From NCBI GenBank assembly GCA_037974665.1, contig CM075764.1, forward strand, positions 91,208,825 to 91,272,824: a stretch of DNA of 64,000 nucleotides, read 5' to 3'. A program made the translations under genes and the position numbers. The stretch is from Ehretia macrophylla (taxonomy: Eukaryota > Streptophyta > Magnoliopsida > Boraginales > Ehretiaceae). This document shows, piece by piece, positions 36,278-48,063 of this stretch. Within the stretch, counting starts at the first letter, position 1, and each line of letters starts with the position of its first letter. The notes beneath the pieces are model-generated. The model saw only the letters and a program-made list of their open reading frames with translations, was not told the origin of the DNA and did no database searches.

Positions 36278-36860
36278 AGAAGCCTCTTTCATCTTCTCTT
36301 TTTCATTTGTGAAGTTGGAGATGGAATAGATTCGCAAATATTTTGACAAGCTATTGCTGACACGGACAGCAGAAAAGAACCTTAATGCAAATATATGCAA
36401 TTACATTTTGTTCAGAATTGATGCATACTTTGATGTAGTTCGCTGATACTTGTGCAGGCAATTTTTCCTATGTTCCTAATTACAACTAATCTAATTAATA
36501 TGCTTTTGAGCCAAGATCTTTGTTGATTTATGTATGTTTTAAGCTTGTCTCTAGCTCTAGGTTCATGAATTCACTCACTCTAAGATTTTGATAATTGATA
36601 TATATCCTCCAACCTCCAAGATGTTGAATATGACTTGTTCATCTATTTAGATTTTGACTTCAAGCTTTTTATTTTTTGGTAATTTTGACTTCAAGCTTGA
36701 AATAAGCTCTATTTCTCTTTCAATAGTTTTCTGTTTATAAATTCTCTTAGAAAATTTCCTCTTTACAGTCGAAGTAAATGTTAACTATCGGACGAATGGT
36801 TGTACTTACTGATTTAGTGCCGGAGCTATTAGTAGCCCTCGCTCTTTTGAAATTTTTCTA

Positions 36861-37356
36861 AGAAAAAATATTTTAAGGTATTTTTAGTTTGAAAAATTAA
36901 TTTAATCTTCACTAAAAAGTTTTATTCATATATAAATATTAAAATATGTGGTCTAGTTCCCATTGAAGAAAATCATAAATTTGCCCTTAACTCCGCGGTT
37001 TAAAGGGATATTAAAGGCGCAGTGTTAATGGATGCAAGATTCATCCAGAAGTACAATTAATTCCTGAGCTCCTTGACTGATCACATCAAACCAATGGATG
37101 GTGGTGAGTGTAGACATCATGCCTAGACTTATAATCTTCGTCTGTGGTATACAAGAAAGCACAATGGAAATCCAAATAAAATTCACACTTCGGAGAAGAA
37201 AAGAAGTAGTGACTCGTCCAGGATTTTCTTCCACAAGTGATGAGTGAGTGAGATGAGCAAATCAGGTGATGTACATCCTCTGGCAAGTTAGCGCACGACT
37301 CAGGAGTAGTATGCGACTGGACTTGGGGTCGAAATATACCAAGCTTTTGATTATTA
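36861..37356. other. Spacer with unassigned minus-strand ORFs
   Basis: Two overlapping minus-strand frames (37234-37025, 69 aa, and 37286-37086, 66 aa) cover the same stretch. Neither resembles a family I know, and the second has no in-frame partner exon. I treat them as unsupported. Confidence 0.4.
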
Positions 37357-37667
37357 TGTTAAAGATAGTAAATAAATAATGCAAACTTCTCTCTATAAGT
37401 TTAAACTTTTAGACGAAATAGTCACATATATAACATGGTATCAGAACTTAAGTACTAAAAAATCCTAGGTTCAAGTCTTGTCACCACCTATTTAAAAATA
37501 TCTTAGGTTCAAATCTTATCATCATCTATTTAAAAATATTAAAATTGTCCACGTGCAAGACTCAAAAGCTAATCCCGCTTGCACGTGCGGGATTGTTGAA
37601 AACAATTAATAATGTAACAAACTCCTCTCAAACAGTTTAAACTTTTAAATGAAATGGTAATTTAACA
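37357..37667 (+). mobile_element. TRIM (tiny LTR retrotransposon), 311 bp
   Basis: Two short direct repeats, 37357-37435 (79 bp) and 37594-37667 (74 bp), both start TGTT(A/G)AA and end AACA. They share the AGTTTAAACTTTTA block. TGGTATCAGAACT directly after the first (37436-37448) is a methionine-tRNA primer site, and a G-rich CGTGCGGGAT precedes the second. The flanks TATTA (37352-37356) and TACTA (37668-37672) are a one-mismatch target duplication. The 158-bp interior has a 41-bp tandem repeat (AGGTTCAAGTC-like) and no ORF. It needs proteins from elsewhere to move. Confidence 0.82.
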
Positions 37668-37689
37668 TACTAGTTGGCAAACTTCAAAG

Positions 37690-38035
37690 ATAACGAAAGT
37701 GGTCTTGTCCTTGACAAGAAATAAGGTATTAGTAGTTAAACTTGATTAGAATTAATCTAGACTAGTCCTAGTTAGTTTTGGATTAGTTTCGTCTAGATAG
37801 TTTTTTATAATAGGTAATAGTTTCTTAGAACCATATCTTAGTTGGTATTAGATTTTCATGAGTTCTATAAATAGGGGTTAGTCAATTTTATGCATCCCAA
37901 GTAGAAGAGATAATAAAGATTTTGTTTATATATTATTTCCTTATTATATTCTCTCTATTCTAGAATAGTAGCCTCTTCCACATTCTAACTAAGTGGGTAT
38001 CAAGAGCTAGGTAAAGATGATGGAGGAATGAAATA
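37690..38035 (+). mobile_element. Degraded copia-type LTR remnant
   Basis: It has a TATA-like CTATAAATAGGGG near 37865, an AATAAA-like motif near 37910, and a GTATCAAGAGCTAGG primer-site-like sequence at 37998-38012 after CTAACTAAGTG. The order promoter, polyadenylation signal, primer site is that of an LTR and its 3' neighbour. The left end is not fixed and no pol follows. Confidence 0.45.
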
Positions 38036-38885
38036 CTTTCTTTTTAATTTTCTCGCCTCACTAAGGATAAATTATGATAATTAGTCCATTCATTTGAAGG
38101 CTCTCCCTGGCTAACAACATTTTTCACTCACAGTCTGTTCTCGCCTATCGATAGATATCAAGTTACGTTACCCCACCTTCACCCACCCCAATCAAATTAA
38201 TAAGTAATAAAACTATAATTTATAAATTAATATTAATTAATAATAATCAATTAATTATTAAAATTTTATTAATTAATTATTTTAAAATTATTAATAATGT
38301 TAAAAAAACAATAAATTAATAATTTTAATAAATTTTTTCACTATTATATCAAACACCAGAAAATATTTTCTAATATGACAATCAAACACTAAAAAATATT
38401 CTATTTTTAAAAAAAATATTTTTCTCTAACAAGTTATTTTATAAAAAATAAACGGAGGCTGAAATCTAGCATTGCTCCTCGCAATGTCATCATAAAAGAG
38501 AGAAAACGTTTGAACTCAACTTGTGACTTTCTTTTATGCAAGAACATTATCATGGCATAAAGAAGTCGACATGAACATGAAGCATTATTTGCATGTCCTA
38601 ATCCTCATGTCTTACTCTGACTGGCTCTTTGCTTCTTCAAGCTTTGTTCAAACTATACAAGGTGTTGCTCGCTTATGTAAGTGCTCTTCCTCGCCCCTAC
38701 CTAGAGATTAAAATGTCAACTTTTGATGGTAATGAAATAAAAGGCAACAAGCCAACATCAATTTCATCAAAGGTTGTATTGACTACCTGATAGAGGATAA
38801 AAAAAAAAAAAAAAAAGTGCAATAATTATTCCCTATTGTTCTATAAAAATAAAAATAAAAAAGCTTTACTTTATTTTTTGAGCAT
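38036..38885. other. AT-rich spacer, no gene seen
   Basis: Runs of AATTAATTA-type sequence fill 38200-38420. The stretch 38640-38750 resembles 46300-46340 and 47590-47640, so pieces of intergenic DNA are repeated between F-box copies. The 62-codon frame at 38523 has no recognisable product. Confidence 0.5.
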
Positions 38886-39249
38886 GGGCAAATTTCACAA
38901 ATAGTCTCCTATGATTACATTTTTTTTCTAAATTTCATCATCATTGTTTCAAAAGTAACACGTTTAGTTCCCAAAATTTATAAAAAAATTTAGTTTAGTC
39001 CCTATTATAAGATTTTAATTGTGACGGGTACATAAAATTTTGGAGACTAACTTGAAAAAAATAAAAACATTGGAGATTGAATTGAAACTCTTTGCAAACC
39101 CTGTGGACTAAGTGCATCACTTTGAAACAATATGACGAAATTAAAAATATATATATATATAAACATTAAAGAAGAGTGTGACTTTTAAAACAATGAAAAT
39201 AAAATTGAGAAAAAATACAAAAATTGACCACCATTTGTGAAATTTACCC
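38886..39249. mobile_element. Mutator-like MITE, 364 bp
   Basis: The ends are inverted: GGGCAAATTTCACAAA at the left and GTGAAATTTACCC at the right. TTTTGAGCA (38876-38884) and TTTTGGGCA (39250-39258) form a 9-bp target duplication with one mismatch. No ORF. Confidence 0.75.
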
Positions 39250-40368
39250 TTTTGGGCAACAATAAAGTTTGACTGCATACATGTGAATTGGGTCCATCTC
39301 CAACTTCGTTCTTGCAAAAGATTTTAACGCCAATAAGAGACTCCACCTTGTCCACAAATTATAAGGAACTTACCGCTTATGTACCAATGAGTTAAATGGG
39401 ATACTCAAGTAAACACTTATTGTAGTTAGAGATTTTGAGATCAGTCCAATACTTCAACCTCCATTGTATCAAAACAAAAAATTACGAGCAACAATGCAAA
39501 TAGTCCAACACCTTCGAACCATCTTATATGGGGAGCCGTAGGCGGTAATTCTCTGTGAATTGGTAGTAACTTCCAATTTGCAGAGATAAACAGACACAGA
39601 TTTATCCAAATAGAAGTAGAGCTGATTTTAAGCATGCACTTAAGTTCTTAACAGATGGACAGCCATATTCAACATCTTGGAGGATATATGCCAATTACGA
39701 AATTTCTTCAAATGAGTGAATTCAACAACCTAGAGCTAGAGATACGCTTACGAACATAATCAATAAAGATCTTAGTTAACAAAGACATTAATTAGGACTC
39801 ACTTTGATTTGGAACATAAACATTGCCTGCACAAATGAAATTCAAAAGATGCACACGCTTCTTCAAAAATCTCAAGAAAATGTAATTTCACATTCTTCAG
39901 ATCCTCGGAAAAACTTTGATACCTTCTTAAGCAACTGAAATTTAGCCTCAACGTCACGATGATAGGCAGCCTCTATTGTCATTGTTCTCAAAACTTTAGC
40001 ATTCTTCAAAATATAAGCAACCATTGCTAGTTCATCTTCCAGTCCCTTGAATCGATAAATTGACATGCTCTGAAAGCATGACAAGAAGCATATGGGTACT
40101 TTCTTAGGTTCGTTCCAGCATCTCACATGTGCATCTTTATGATCAAAATACTGCAGCAGAAACTGAAGAAAGTTAAGACATTCGCCAATTACAAAAAGAA
40201 CACCAACCACCCCCCCTCTCTTCATTTACTGACCTGTGTAAAGGCAAGAAATTCTAATTTATCCAAGCCTTTAACCAAGTTTAGCAGTGAATTTCAGCCA
40301 CAGAATTTAGCTTCCACAGTCAATCGAGTTAGTCTTGGAAAGCTTGGGACTACACTAGCATGGCTAAG

Positions 40369-40433
40369 AGCCTTCACAGAAGTGGACAAAAAATAAATAA
40401 AGCCTTCACAGAAGTGGACAAAAAATAAATAAA
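40369..40433. repeat. 30-bp tandem duplication over an intron acceptor
   Basis: A unit of about 30 bp with GCCTTCACAGAAGTGGAC occurs twice in a row. The copy next to exon 2 contains the acceptor and the first exon bases; the other lies just inside intron 1. This places a second AG acceptor upstream of the real one. Confidence 0.75.
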
Positions 40434-40927
40434 TAATTGAATTGTGCTTATGTCCCATATTAATAGTTTAGAGGATACAATACATCATAATAGCAAGGAG
40501 GTGAGACAACAAGCATTGCATCTCCACCATGTGCAGATGAAATGATGAACATACAGATCTAAATAAAAAATTAGCAACTAACCCGCCACTTCTTGAGCCA
40601 AGAAAATTTACATACGAATATGTAAAAAATTCAGTTACACGAATAACAACGAAAGATTTTGATGCAAAGATTGACATTCACTTCAACTAGAGGGACAGGG
40701 GGGGAGGGTGGCGTTGTTTCTATTAAAAAGTCAAGAGAAAAATATCCATTTTGATTGAGATATGACAGCTAATCTCAAACTTAAATCGAGATCTTCACAG
40801 AAAGGCATCATATTGTATCTTGGAAGGGATATTCCAAAGATCAAGCAAAAGCTTTCTGATTGACTGAGAAAGGAAAACCTAAGATCATTTCAGCACACAG
40901 ATCAACAACCAGACTCTTGGGAAGAAG

Positions 40928-41233
40928 CTACATGTCAAAATGCAATGGAACAAATAACTCCTGATCAATACAGAGATCAAGCCTTTCATGTCCCGAATGG
41001 TATCCCCAGTTCTTCTCCATATACTGGGGATTGCGAAGCATCAACATCCTGCTAAGACTAAACATATGAAGGTTATTCTCCCACATATTGTATAAGATGA
41101 TAGAGGACAATAGTCTGTAGAAATTCCCCATCTTCTGACTGCTGCAGCTTTCCATTGCACATTTGGCGGAAAGAAGAAAAGAATTTGATTGTTCCAGCTT
41201 GTTGATGACTTCATTTAAGAATTTATGGAGCAT
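40928..41233 (-). other. 101-codon ORF inside F-box intron 1
   Basis: An ATG-started frame (MLHKFLNEVINKLEQSN...) lies within intron 1 of the 44462-39872 copy. The same DNA is present in the introns of the 10288 and 32721 copies, where the corresponding frame has several stops. I know no matching protein. It may be an old captured exon or a chance frame in a conserved intron. Confidence 0.35.
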
Positions 41234-41245
41234 AAGGATTCAATA

Positions 41246-41328
41246 TACACTGTAAAATTTAGGACTTGATCAGAATAGTGCAGATATACACTGTAAAATT
41301 TAGGATTTGATAAGAATAGTGCAGATGT
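41246..41328. repeat. ~41-bp tandem duplication in intron 1
   Basis: Two adjacent units share ACACTGTAAAATTTAGGA and AGAATAGTGCAGAT with two differences. The paralogous introns have one unit, so the duplication is specific to this copy. Confidence 0.75.
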
Positions 41329-44300
41329 CGTATGATTTTGCTGTTGTAAATGGGAGATCTTGTGGGCATTTTAGGATTTCAGTGAACTCAGAAGGCTTCA
41401 TCTCACTATATGTAAAAAATGAAAAACAGAAACAATCTGGAGGTATTGAACCTATAAAAATGAATTCTAATGGTGAGATGCCCTTGTGGTGCTTGGCTTC
41501 TCCACCCCCATGCCCTGTCTCAATCAAGAGAAAGTATCCATTACAATGACAGTGGCACATCATGGACTAGTCAATGGATCACAAACAATATTGCCCCTGT
41601 TTATCAGCTTGCATCAGTGCCTGATCAAATGCCAAGTCACCTGTGCTAATGAAAGTTCTCTCCAATGATGTCTCCCGGAATAACAGTAATCAAAGCCATA
41701 ATATCATCTGCCAGAACTTTGCACTCTTAAGACCTCTGGCACATATATTCGCCACATCTTTGAACAGATTAAAACATTAATCCTGGTTTCTCTTCAATTG
41801 TCTAATCTTACATGTAAAAAGTTTCTTAGATGAAGTGGTAGTCAATTGTTGGACCAATTGAGTATAACAACTTTGTAGAGAGTAGCTGAAGAGTTATTGT
41901 ACTTTTGAAGCAGGAAAATGGTTTTATCACTAGAATGTAGAAAGACACCATTAGGATAGATATTTTCTAAGCAAGAACATAGATTCTAAAAGAATTGCTT
42001 CTATATGATATGAAAAGGAAAAGAAAGCAACAGAGAGAAAGTCCCTTCAGCCCTCAAACTTTATCTTTCATCCTATAACAACCACAGGATCCCATACCGG
42101 AACAAATCCAGGAGTACCAGATTAAAAGAAGATCTTCCTCTCAATTAAGAAAAGCATATGAAGAACATTCCATGTCACAGGGATTTTTACCATTCTTCTG
42201 TAAGGAATCTTTATATTGTACTTCAAAACATTATCTCAAATTACCAAAACATAATCATACACATGTTTCTATGCAAATGTACAAAAACAGACATTTATAA
42301 CATAGAATTTTTAATCATCTTCCACAAGCTGATCATTGGAGCTTTATTAGGCAATTAGTGATTAAAATTAGTTGTATGTGACTATTGTCAAGTTTAATAG
42401 AATCTTGTAGAAAATAATGTTTTCTATGTTCAATATTCAAATTTTTAAGGTAGATCACAAACTAGAAGATGCTGCATAGCAAAAATACCCTCTACAGTTT
42501 CTATCTAAGAGAATAGATTTGTAGCTGCAATTTACTGAAGAGTGCCGGATCATTGCAGAAAAATGGGGAACTCATAGACTCTAGCTTTTACACAAGTTTA
42601 TCAAATTCTATAGACATTTTAAGTCAAAGACCTCCATACATCAACACTATAACTAAGTGAAGAGACCATGTAAGGAAAGAATTGAAAATTGTCCATTACA
42701 AAATTAGTAGACGGAATGGGTGTGTTTAGGCTTAAGACAATTATGGAATCAAATTAACAGCATTTGCTCCTTTTGTTTTTGCTAGGAAGCTTCTGATCCT
42801 TTTAAAGAAGAGATAACTTCAATTGCCTACATACTGCAGAAGCAGATCTGCAGCTTTCATCTACAGCCAGCATCTGAGAGATGATCCAGTGTAGCATTAC
42901 CTTTTTCATTTTGATAGTTATGCACATCTTAATCAGATAAATGAGATGCAATAGCTCATTTTTTTCTGACCAGCATAAAGGATTTTCTGCATCCATCTTA
43001 GAATTGAAAAAGAAAGTTATACTTAAGAGCCCTGTCATATGAATACTTTACAGATTAGAGTGCTATTTGTTTAATTCACAAGTACCTAAGAAGTGCAAAA
43101 TTTCTTGGAATCTGATAGATTCGAAAAATGCAAATCATAAGAAGAACTTTTTTTTTTTTTTGGTCAAAGCATGAATCCGGGTTTCACACTTCAACTGAAA
43201 TTATCAAAGACGAGACATTTGTCCAGGCTTTCAAGCTAGTTCAGTAGCGAACATCAGATGTTGAAGGTTTTCAGATATGCTACATCTCGAAGAGAACAGA
43301 ACCAAACAAGAATATTGTTGCATAGTTTTGAGTCTTCACATGAGAGAAGTCTGATATTTGGGTTGTTACACTGATATGCATTGCATGAAAGTACTCGGAA
43401 CACTAAGATTAGGGCAAGAAATTCACAAAATTTTCAAACTCACTTAATACAAGAATGTAAGATTGAAAATTAGCAGTTTACCTCAAGGGTATCATCCCCT
43501 AACAATAGATGCTTCACGTTATAAACTCCTTGAAGAAGCTTAACTACAGCTCTGGAGTAATGATCATAGTCAATCAGTGGAACATTTGCTTCATCTTTTA
43601 TAACATTGGTTCGAACATTGGCTTCATGTAGAGAGCACAAGTTTGCAACAGAGAAGTCTCTTGACATACGGTCAGATAGATCAAGATATCTAAGTGCAGG
43701 AGCATTTATCTCAAGCTTGTAGTCAATATCTTCAGGGAAGTGGCTCATTGGTTCGTCAAATGTGAAGGTGAGATTTCTCAATGTAGGAGAAGATATGGTA
43801 AACGTGACCACATTGTCGTATACATCTCTTTCAATATACAGAGTCTCCAGCGATGATAAGCCAGATATTAGCTTACGGACAGATTCATCGCATTGGTAAC
43901 TCACTCCTTCAAGATGAAGGGTTTTGAGATTTGGAAGACAAACCAAGCTTGGGACATTGAGACTCACATCACAACGTAAAACAAGAACCTCTAGCATCTT
44001 ACAAGTGAAAAGACTACAAGGAAACTGAATGTGTGGATCGGAAGGGTCGGAAACACTCAAACAAAACTCAAGCACTTTAAGTTTCCTAGCAACTGCAGTA
44101 GCTATCCAAGTAGTAGCATCATACAGCTCACAATATTCCTCAATCTCAAGACAAAACTTGTCTATGGATTGCCCATTGAGGAATAACAAAACCTTGTTAA
44201 TAAAATGTGCAAACTTAATCTTTCTGTCTTTTATGTTGCGCCAAAAGAACCGGCTACAAATACTTTCAATGAAACTGAGATTATGGATATTTGTCCAGAG

Positions 44301-44462
44301 GAATTTCCACCTTGTTGAGAGGAAGCTGGTGGCCACAGCATCCTCTGTTGGAAAAAATGAGAGAATGCGACAAAGAACCGATTTTGGCAAGTCGCTAATC
44401 CTATCAATATCATTTGAAGATCGTTGGCGCTTATGGCCACAAGGTCTTGCACGCGATGACAT

Positions 44463-45160
44463 ATTATTTAGATGGGTAAATAAACTGGACAGGTAGCTAG
44501 ACTATAGCGCGGGGGATCCACTAGCAAGTGAAAAGCCAGAAATCTTACAGTTCAATAACACGAACTTCCTCCATAATATGGTCAATTCTCCAACTTTCAG
44601 CTGTGTATGATACCAGTGAATTGCCAAAACGTTAATCAGTTTTCCACATCAAACGTGATCAAGAACCATTTTTCTACGCGTCAGCGCGCAAGTGAAGTTG
44701 AATATTATCAGATTTGGGCTTTCTCAACACCACAACCATCCTCAAAATCGCCATCAGCAGCACCACCAACTTGATGCTTTAAGTGGAACTAGCACTAACG
44801 GGAGAGAATTTGAAGGTGGCGATTTAGGGGATTGTGGTGGTGGTTGTGGAATTGAGAGGGTGGTGGTTTGCGCTTGGCTTCTTGAGGATGGAATGTGGGG
44901 TTGAAGTTGGACCAGGCATTGCCATGATAATGTTGGTGGTGGTAGGGGTGGAGAAGAATAAAGGGGCTGTGCTTGTGGTGGTGGTGGTGGTGGTGGTGGT
45001 GACGGTGGTGGAAGAGAAAAGTGATAAAAGGAAAGAAATAGAGTTGAGAACTTGAAGAGAGACTGACCAAAAAGTTTTTCGAACTTAAAGTGCTGCGCAT
45101 AGAAGAAATAGAGAAAAATAAAATAATAATGCTGCCTTTTTACTCTGACCATTTGGTTTA
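44463..45160. other. Spacer with (GGT)n tract; proline-rich frames
   Basis: A GGT/GTG microsatellite at 44973-45018 gives proline- or histidine-rich minus-strand frames (45152-44754 and 45100-44795). The longer frame also encodes a non-repetitive stretch (SLPLVLVPLKASSWW), so a captured gene piece is possible. Composition explains most of it and I assign no gene. Confidence 0.4.
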
Positions 45161-47999
45161 ATGCTATGACTCTCTAGATTTATAAATCAGAGGTCTTGAA
45201 ATTTATTCTAATATGTAATATTATATAAAATGCTTTGATTTTTTTTAAAAATAATTTAAAAAATACTGTTTTTTAATCACTTAATTGGATAGTTTGTATT
45301 ATTTTATTATGTAATAAAGTTACTATTTAACCAAAAAAGGTTTTCACGCAACTAGACATTTGGTTTAGTGGTATGATAAGTGTAAGAGGATTTGAAATCG
45401 ATTATTAAAGTTAATATTTTAAATGATGTAATATTAACTTATAAGTTTCTTTTAAATAAAAATAAATAAATAAAAAGGAAAAGTTTATGCCGTGACTAAT
45501 TCATTAAAACTAGGGGCTCGAGTATGGAACTGACGGCATCTCACATATTAAATTTGACATTGAAAATCATTTGAAAGAATTTAAGACTTGGATAAATGGT
45601 TAAATAGTAATTTTTTTTGAACAAAAATTAAATTTCCAATTTTATTGGTTGTTTTTGAGGGAGTAAACGAATTTCCAATTTCATTGGATGCCCTTGAGGG
45701 AGTAGACGAATTTATTAACAATTTCGCGAAGTAATTACCTTGTTCAAAAATGGTGCGAATACTTTCGATGGAAAAATAGAGGCTACAGACGTAATGAAAA
45801 TTCTTGGGTTTTGATAATTTTTGAGCTTTGGCTTGCCAACAGAAACGCCAACTACATTTGTATATGTCGGGAGCATGAAAGGATTTAAGGGGGTCAAAAT
45901 CTCATTAACATTACAGATTTACAGAAATCTCAAGTTTCTGCCCTTGGTGCTTTTTTTTTTCTTTATGTAAAGGAGGATAGAAACTAACTAAGCAGGAACT
46001 ATCCAAGGTGAGAAATTACTCATCTTGTCTCACTCTAATAGAACCTGAAGAGATCTCGTAATGACGTCAATTTTGGACGAACTAAACGGCTGTTGAAGAC
46101 CAAAATTCACAAATTAATCAACGTAATAGTTCGTCTCAATGTAGATGTGAACCAGTTTATATTCAATATGCCAAGCTAGAATCTGTCTACAGTCTTGCAC
46201 CAAGGGCCTTGAAGGGCTGGACAAAAGGAGGTTACCATGAATCAGGTTGTACACAACTAAAGAATTTGCTTACATTTTTATTTCTTTATAATATACAAGG
46301 TGTTGCTCACCTTTGTAGCAGTCGACATTCCTAGATACTTCTCATTGCCCTCTACCTAATGGGTTCGTCTTTCATACGAACGTTGCCACATCAACACAAC
46401 ATTTTTGCACCGTTGATTTAATGGGATAAGCATTAGCCGTAGATGTTCATCCATTTTAATTTTTTAAACATATATCAATTCATAAGTCAATTATAAATTT
46501 GCCCTTTACAGAATAAAGTAGGATTGAATGGTCCATTATATCTTTCCTTACACAATTATGGTTTTACCCTTGTGCATAGAAAATATCAATCAAGGCAATT
46601 AATTCCTATCCATTGACTACTCTCCAAAACTCAGACCAAAAAAAAAAAAAAAAACTACTACCCACAACCGTTGCTGAGAAAGTAATGGATCATTGGATTG
46701 CATGCAAATTCTTTTTTTTTTGGCTAAGTTGATTGCATGCAATACATGCTTCGAGAAAAAGAAAAAAAGAAAAAAAAAGACACTAACGTTGCAGAGAAAG
46801 TAATGGATTGTATGCAATTTTTTTTTTTTCGGCTGAGTTGATTGCTTGCAATTTTGAGTGTTCGTTTTGAATAAAAGAAAGACACTAACACTACACATGG
46901 GCACACATTTTGAAAAAAATAAATAAATAACACTATATGGGACCTAATTTCATCATTTGACAAATTTTTTTGTCATTACCTGTTAATTTGATATTTTTTT
47001 ATCATTAATTACGTTTGTTAAGGTGATTTCATAATTTTATTCGTTAGGTGATGTGTTTTGTACTAACAACACAAAAAATAAAAATAAAAAAATGATATTT
47101 TTTATTCTTAAATCATATAATGTAACCCGATAATTTATATTTTATTTATGATGATACTATAGTGATTGAAATTTTTTAATCATTAATTGCATGTTTATGC
47201 TAATTTTCACATTTACATTGTCATTCACATTATATATGACATTTATTGTATGACAGAAAAAATTAAAGAAAAAACAATAGTTTGCTAGAAAGACAATAAA
47301 AAAATTGTTAATGACATTTGCCTAATTTCTGACCCAAGAAAAAACAGACATATGAGTAAATTTAAGGCCTTTTCTATAGTTGAGGGGGCTTTGCAGTTCA
47401 ATACTTTTGGGTAAATTTTATATCTCATTGTAAAGGGTATTATAGACTTTCACTACTTATTTGAGCCAGCTTCATTAATGCGTTGTGGGCCCCCATGCAA
47501 CACGTGTCTATTTCTTCCTTATTCTTTTGTCTCGTCACTTTACAGTAAAAGTGGCGCGTCCGCATGGAAGAAAAATTACTACCTAATAATTGACAGGTCA
47601 ACTTTCGATGGTAATAAAACAAGATGCAACAAAACAATAACATCTATTTCAAAAAGAAATTTCATATTTTAAAAAGTGGAGTGATCGCATAGTAATGTAA
47701 CTCCCTTATCATTTGTGATTTTTTAAACTAAACATACGTGCCCCAACTAAAGAGGACTAAATGAATGGTCATAAACTGGAAAATTAGAATGCTTCAAGAA
47801 AAAATTAGAACTGCTAGCATAAATAAAATTGGAGATGGTTCATATTTCCTTCTACTAAAGAGGAAAATTTTCTAAGAGAACTCACAAACAGAAATATGCT
47901 CAGATAGATGCAGAGCTAATTTCTAGCATGCAATCAAGTTCTTAATGTATTGAATGGTCATAAACAACATCTAGGGATATGCTTAAAAACACATTCATT
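45161..47999. other. AT-rich spacer, no supported gene
   Basis: A 45-bp tandem duplication (AATTTCCAATTT.ATTGG ... GAGGGAGTA.ACGAA) lies at 45627-45713. A GATTGCATGCAA block with A-rich tails recurs at 46695-46745 and 46800-46860. Blocks at 46300-46340 and 47590-47640 repeat sequence from near 38650-38730. ORFs at 46617-46963 run through the A/T tracts. Confidence 0.5.
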
Positions 48000-48063
48000 T
48001 CATGGTTAAGAAGTATCAGGCAACAGTCAAAATATGGAGCAATTCTCAATAGATATTAAATTG

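Larger units (their letters stand above)
32580..36860 (+). repeat. Right arm of the ~4.2-kb inverted duplication
   Basis: It is the inverted partner of 6180-10400, covering promoter, exons, introns and 3' flank of an F-box copy. Small indels differ between the arms, for example 11 nt missing at the end of exon 2 here. Confidence 0.88.
39872..44462 (-). pseudogene. F-box/LRR/FBD gene with one stop in exon 2
   Basis: Model: exon 1 44462-43482 (327 codons, fully open), exon 2 40371-40234, exon 3 40150-39872 (ends ECEITFS). Splice sites match the intact paralog. The F-box (DRISDLPKSVLCRILSFFPTEDAVATSFLSTRWKFLW) and LRRs (LFTCKMLEVLVL, SLVCLPNLKTLHL) are good. The only lesion I see is TGA at 40296-40294, where paralogs have TGG. 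It would give a protein of 352 residues without the FBD domain. Exon 3 is open (CWNEPKKVPICF, GLEDELAMVAYILKNAKVLRTMTIEA), so the stop may be recent. Intron 1 is about 3.1 kb and begins exon 2 with a 30-bp tandem duplication. It may still act as a truncated F-box/LRR protein; calling it a pseudogene is a judgement. Confidence 0.8.

Noticed and set aside
37436-37520. Possible tRNA gene or SINE from TGGTATCAGAACT and AGGTTCAAGTC
   Set aside because: The first is the primer site of the TRIM and the second is part of its 41-bp tandem repeat. No cloverleaf can be drawn.
44505-44525. GGGGGATCCACTAG, which resembles a cloning-vector polylinker
   Set aside because: The match is short, the flanks are ordinary plant sequence, and no other vector sequence is seen. 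A contamination screen would settle it.
45150-45460. Pair of similar TTTGGTTTA..TATGA stretches as possible SINEs
   Set aside because: There is no convincing box A/box B spacing, no A tail and no target duplication.
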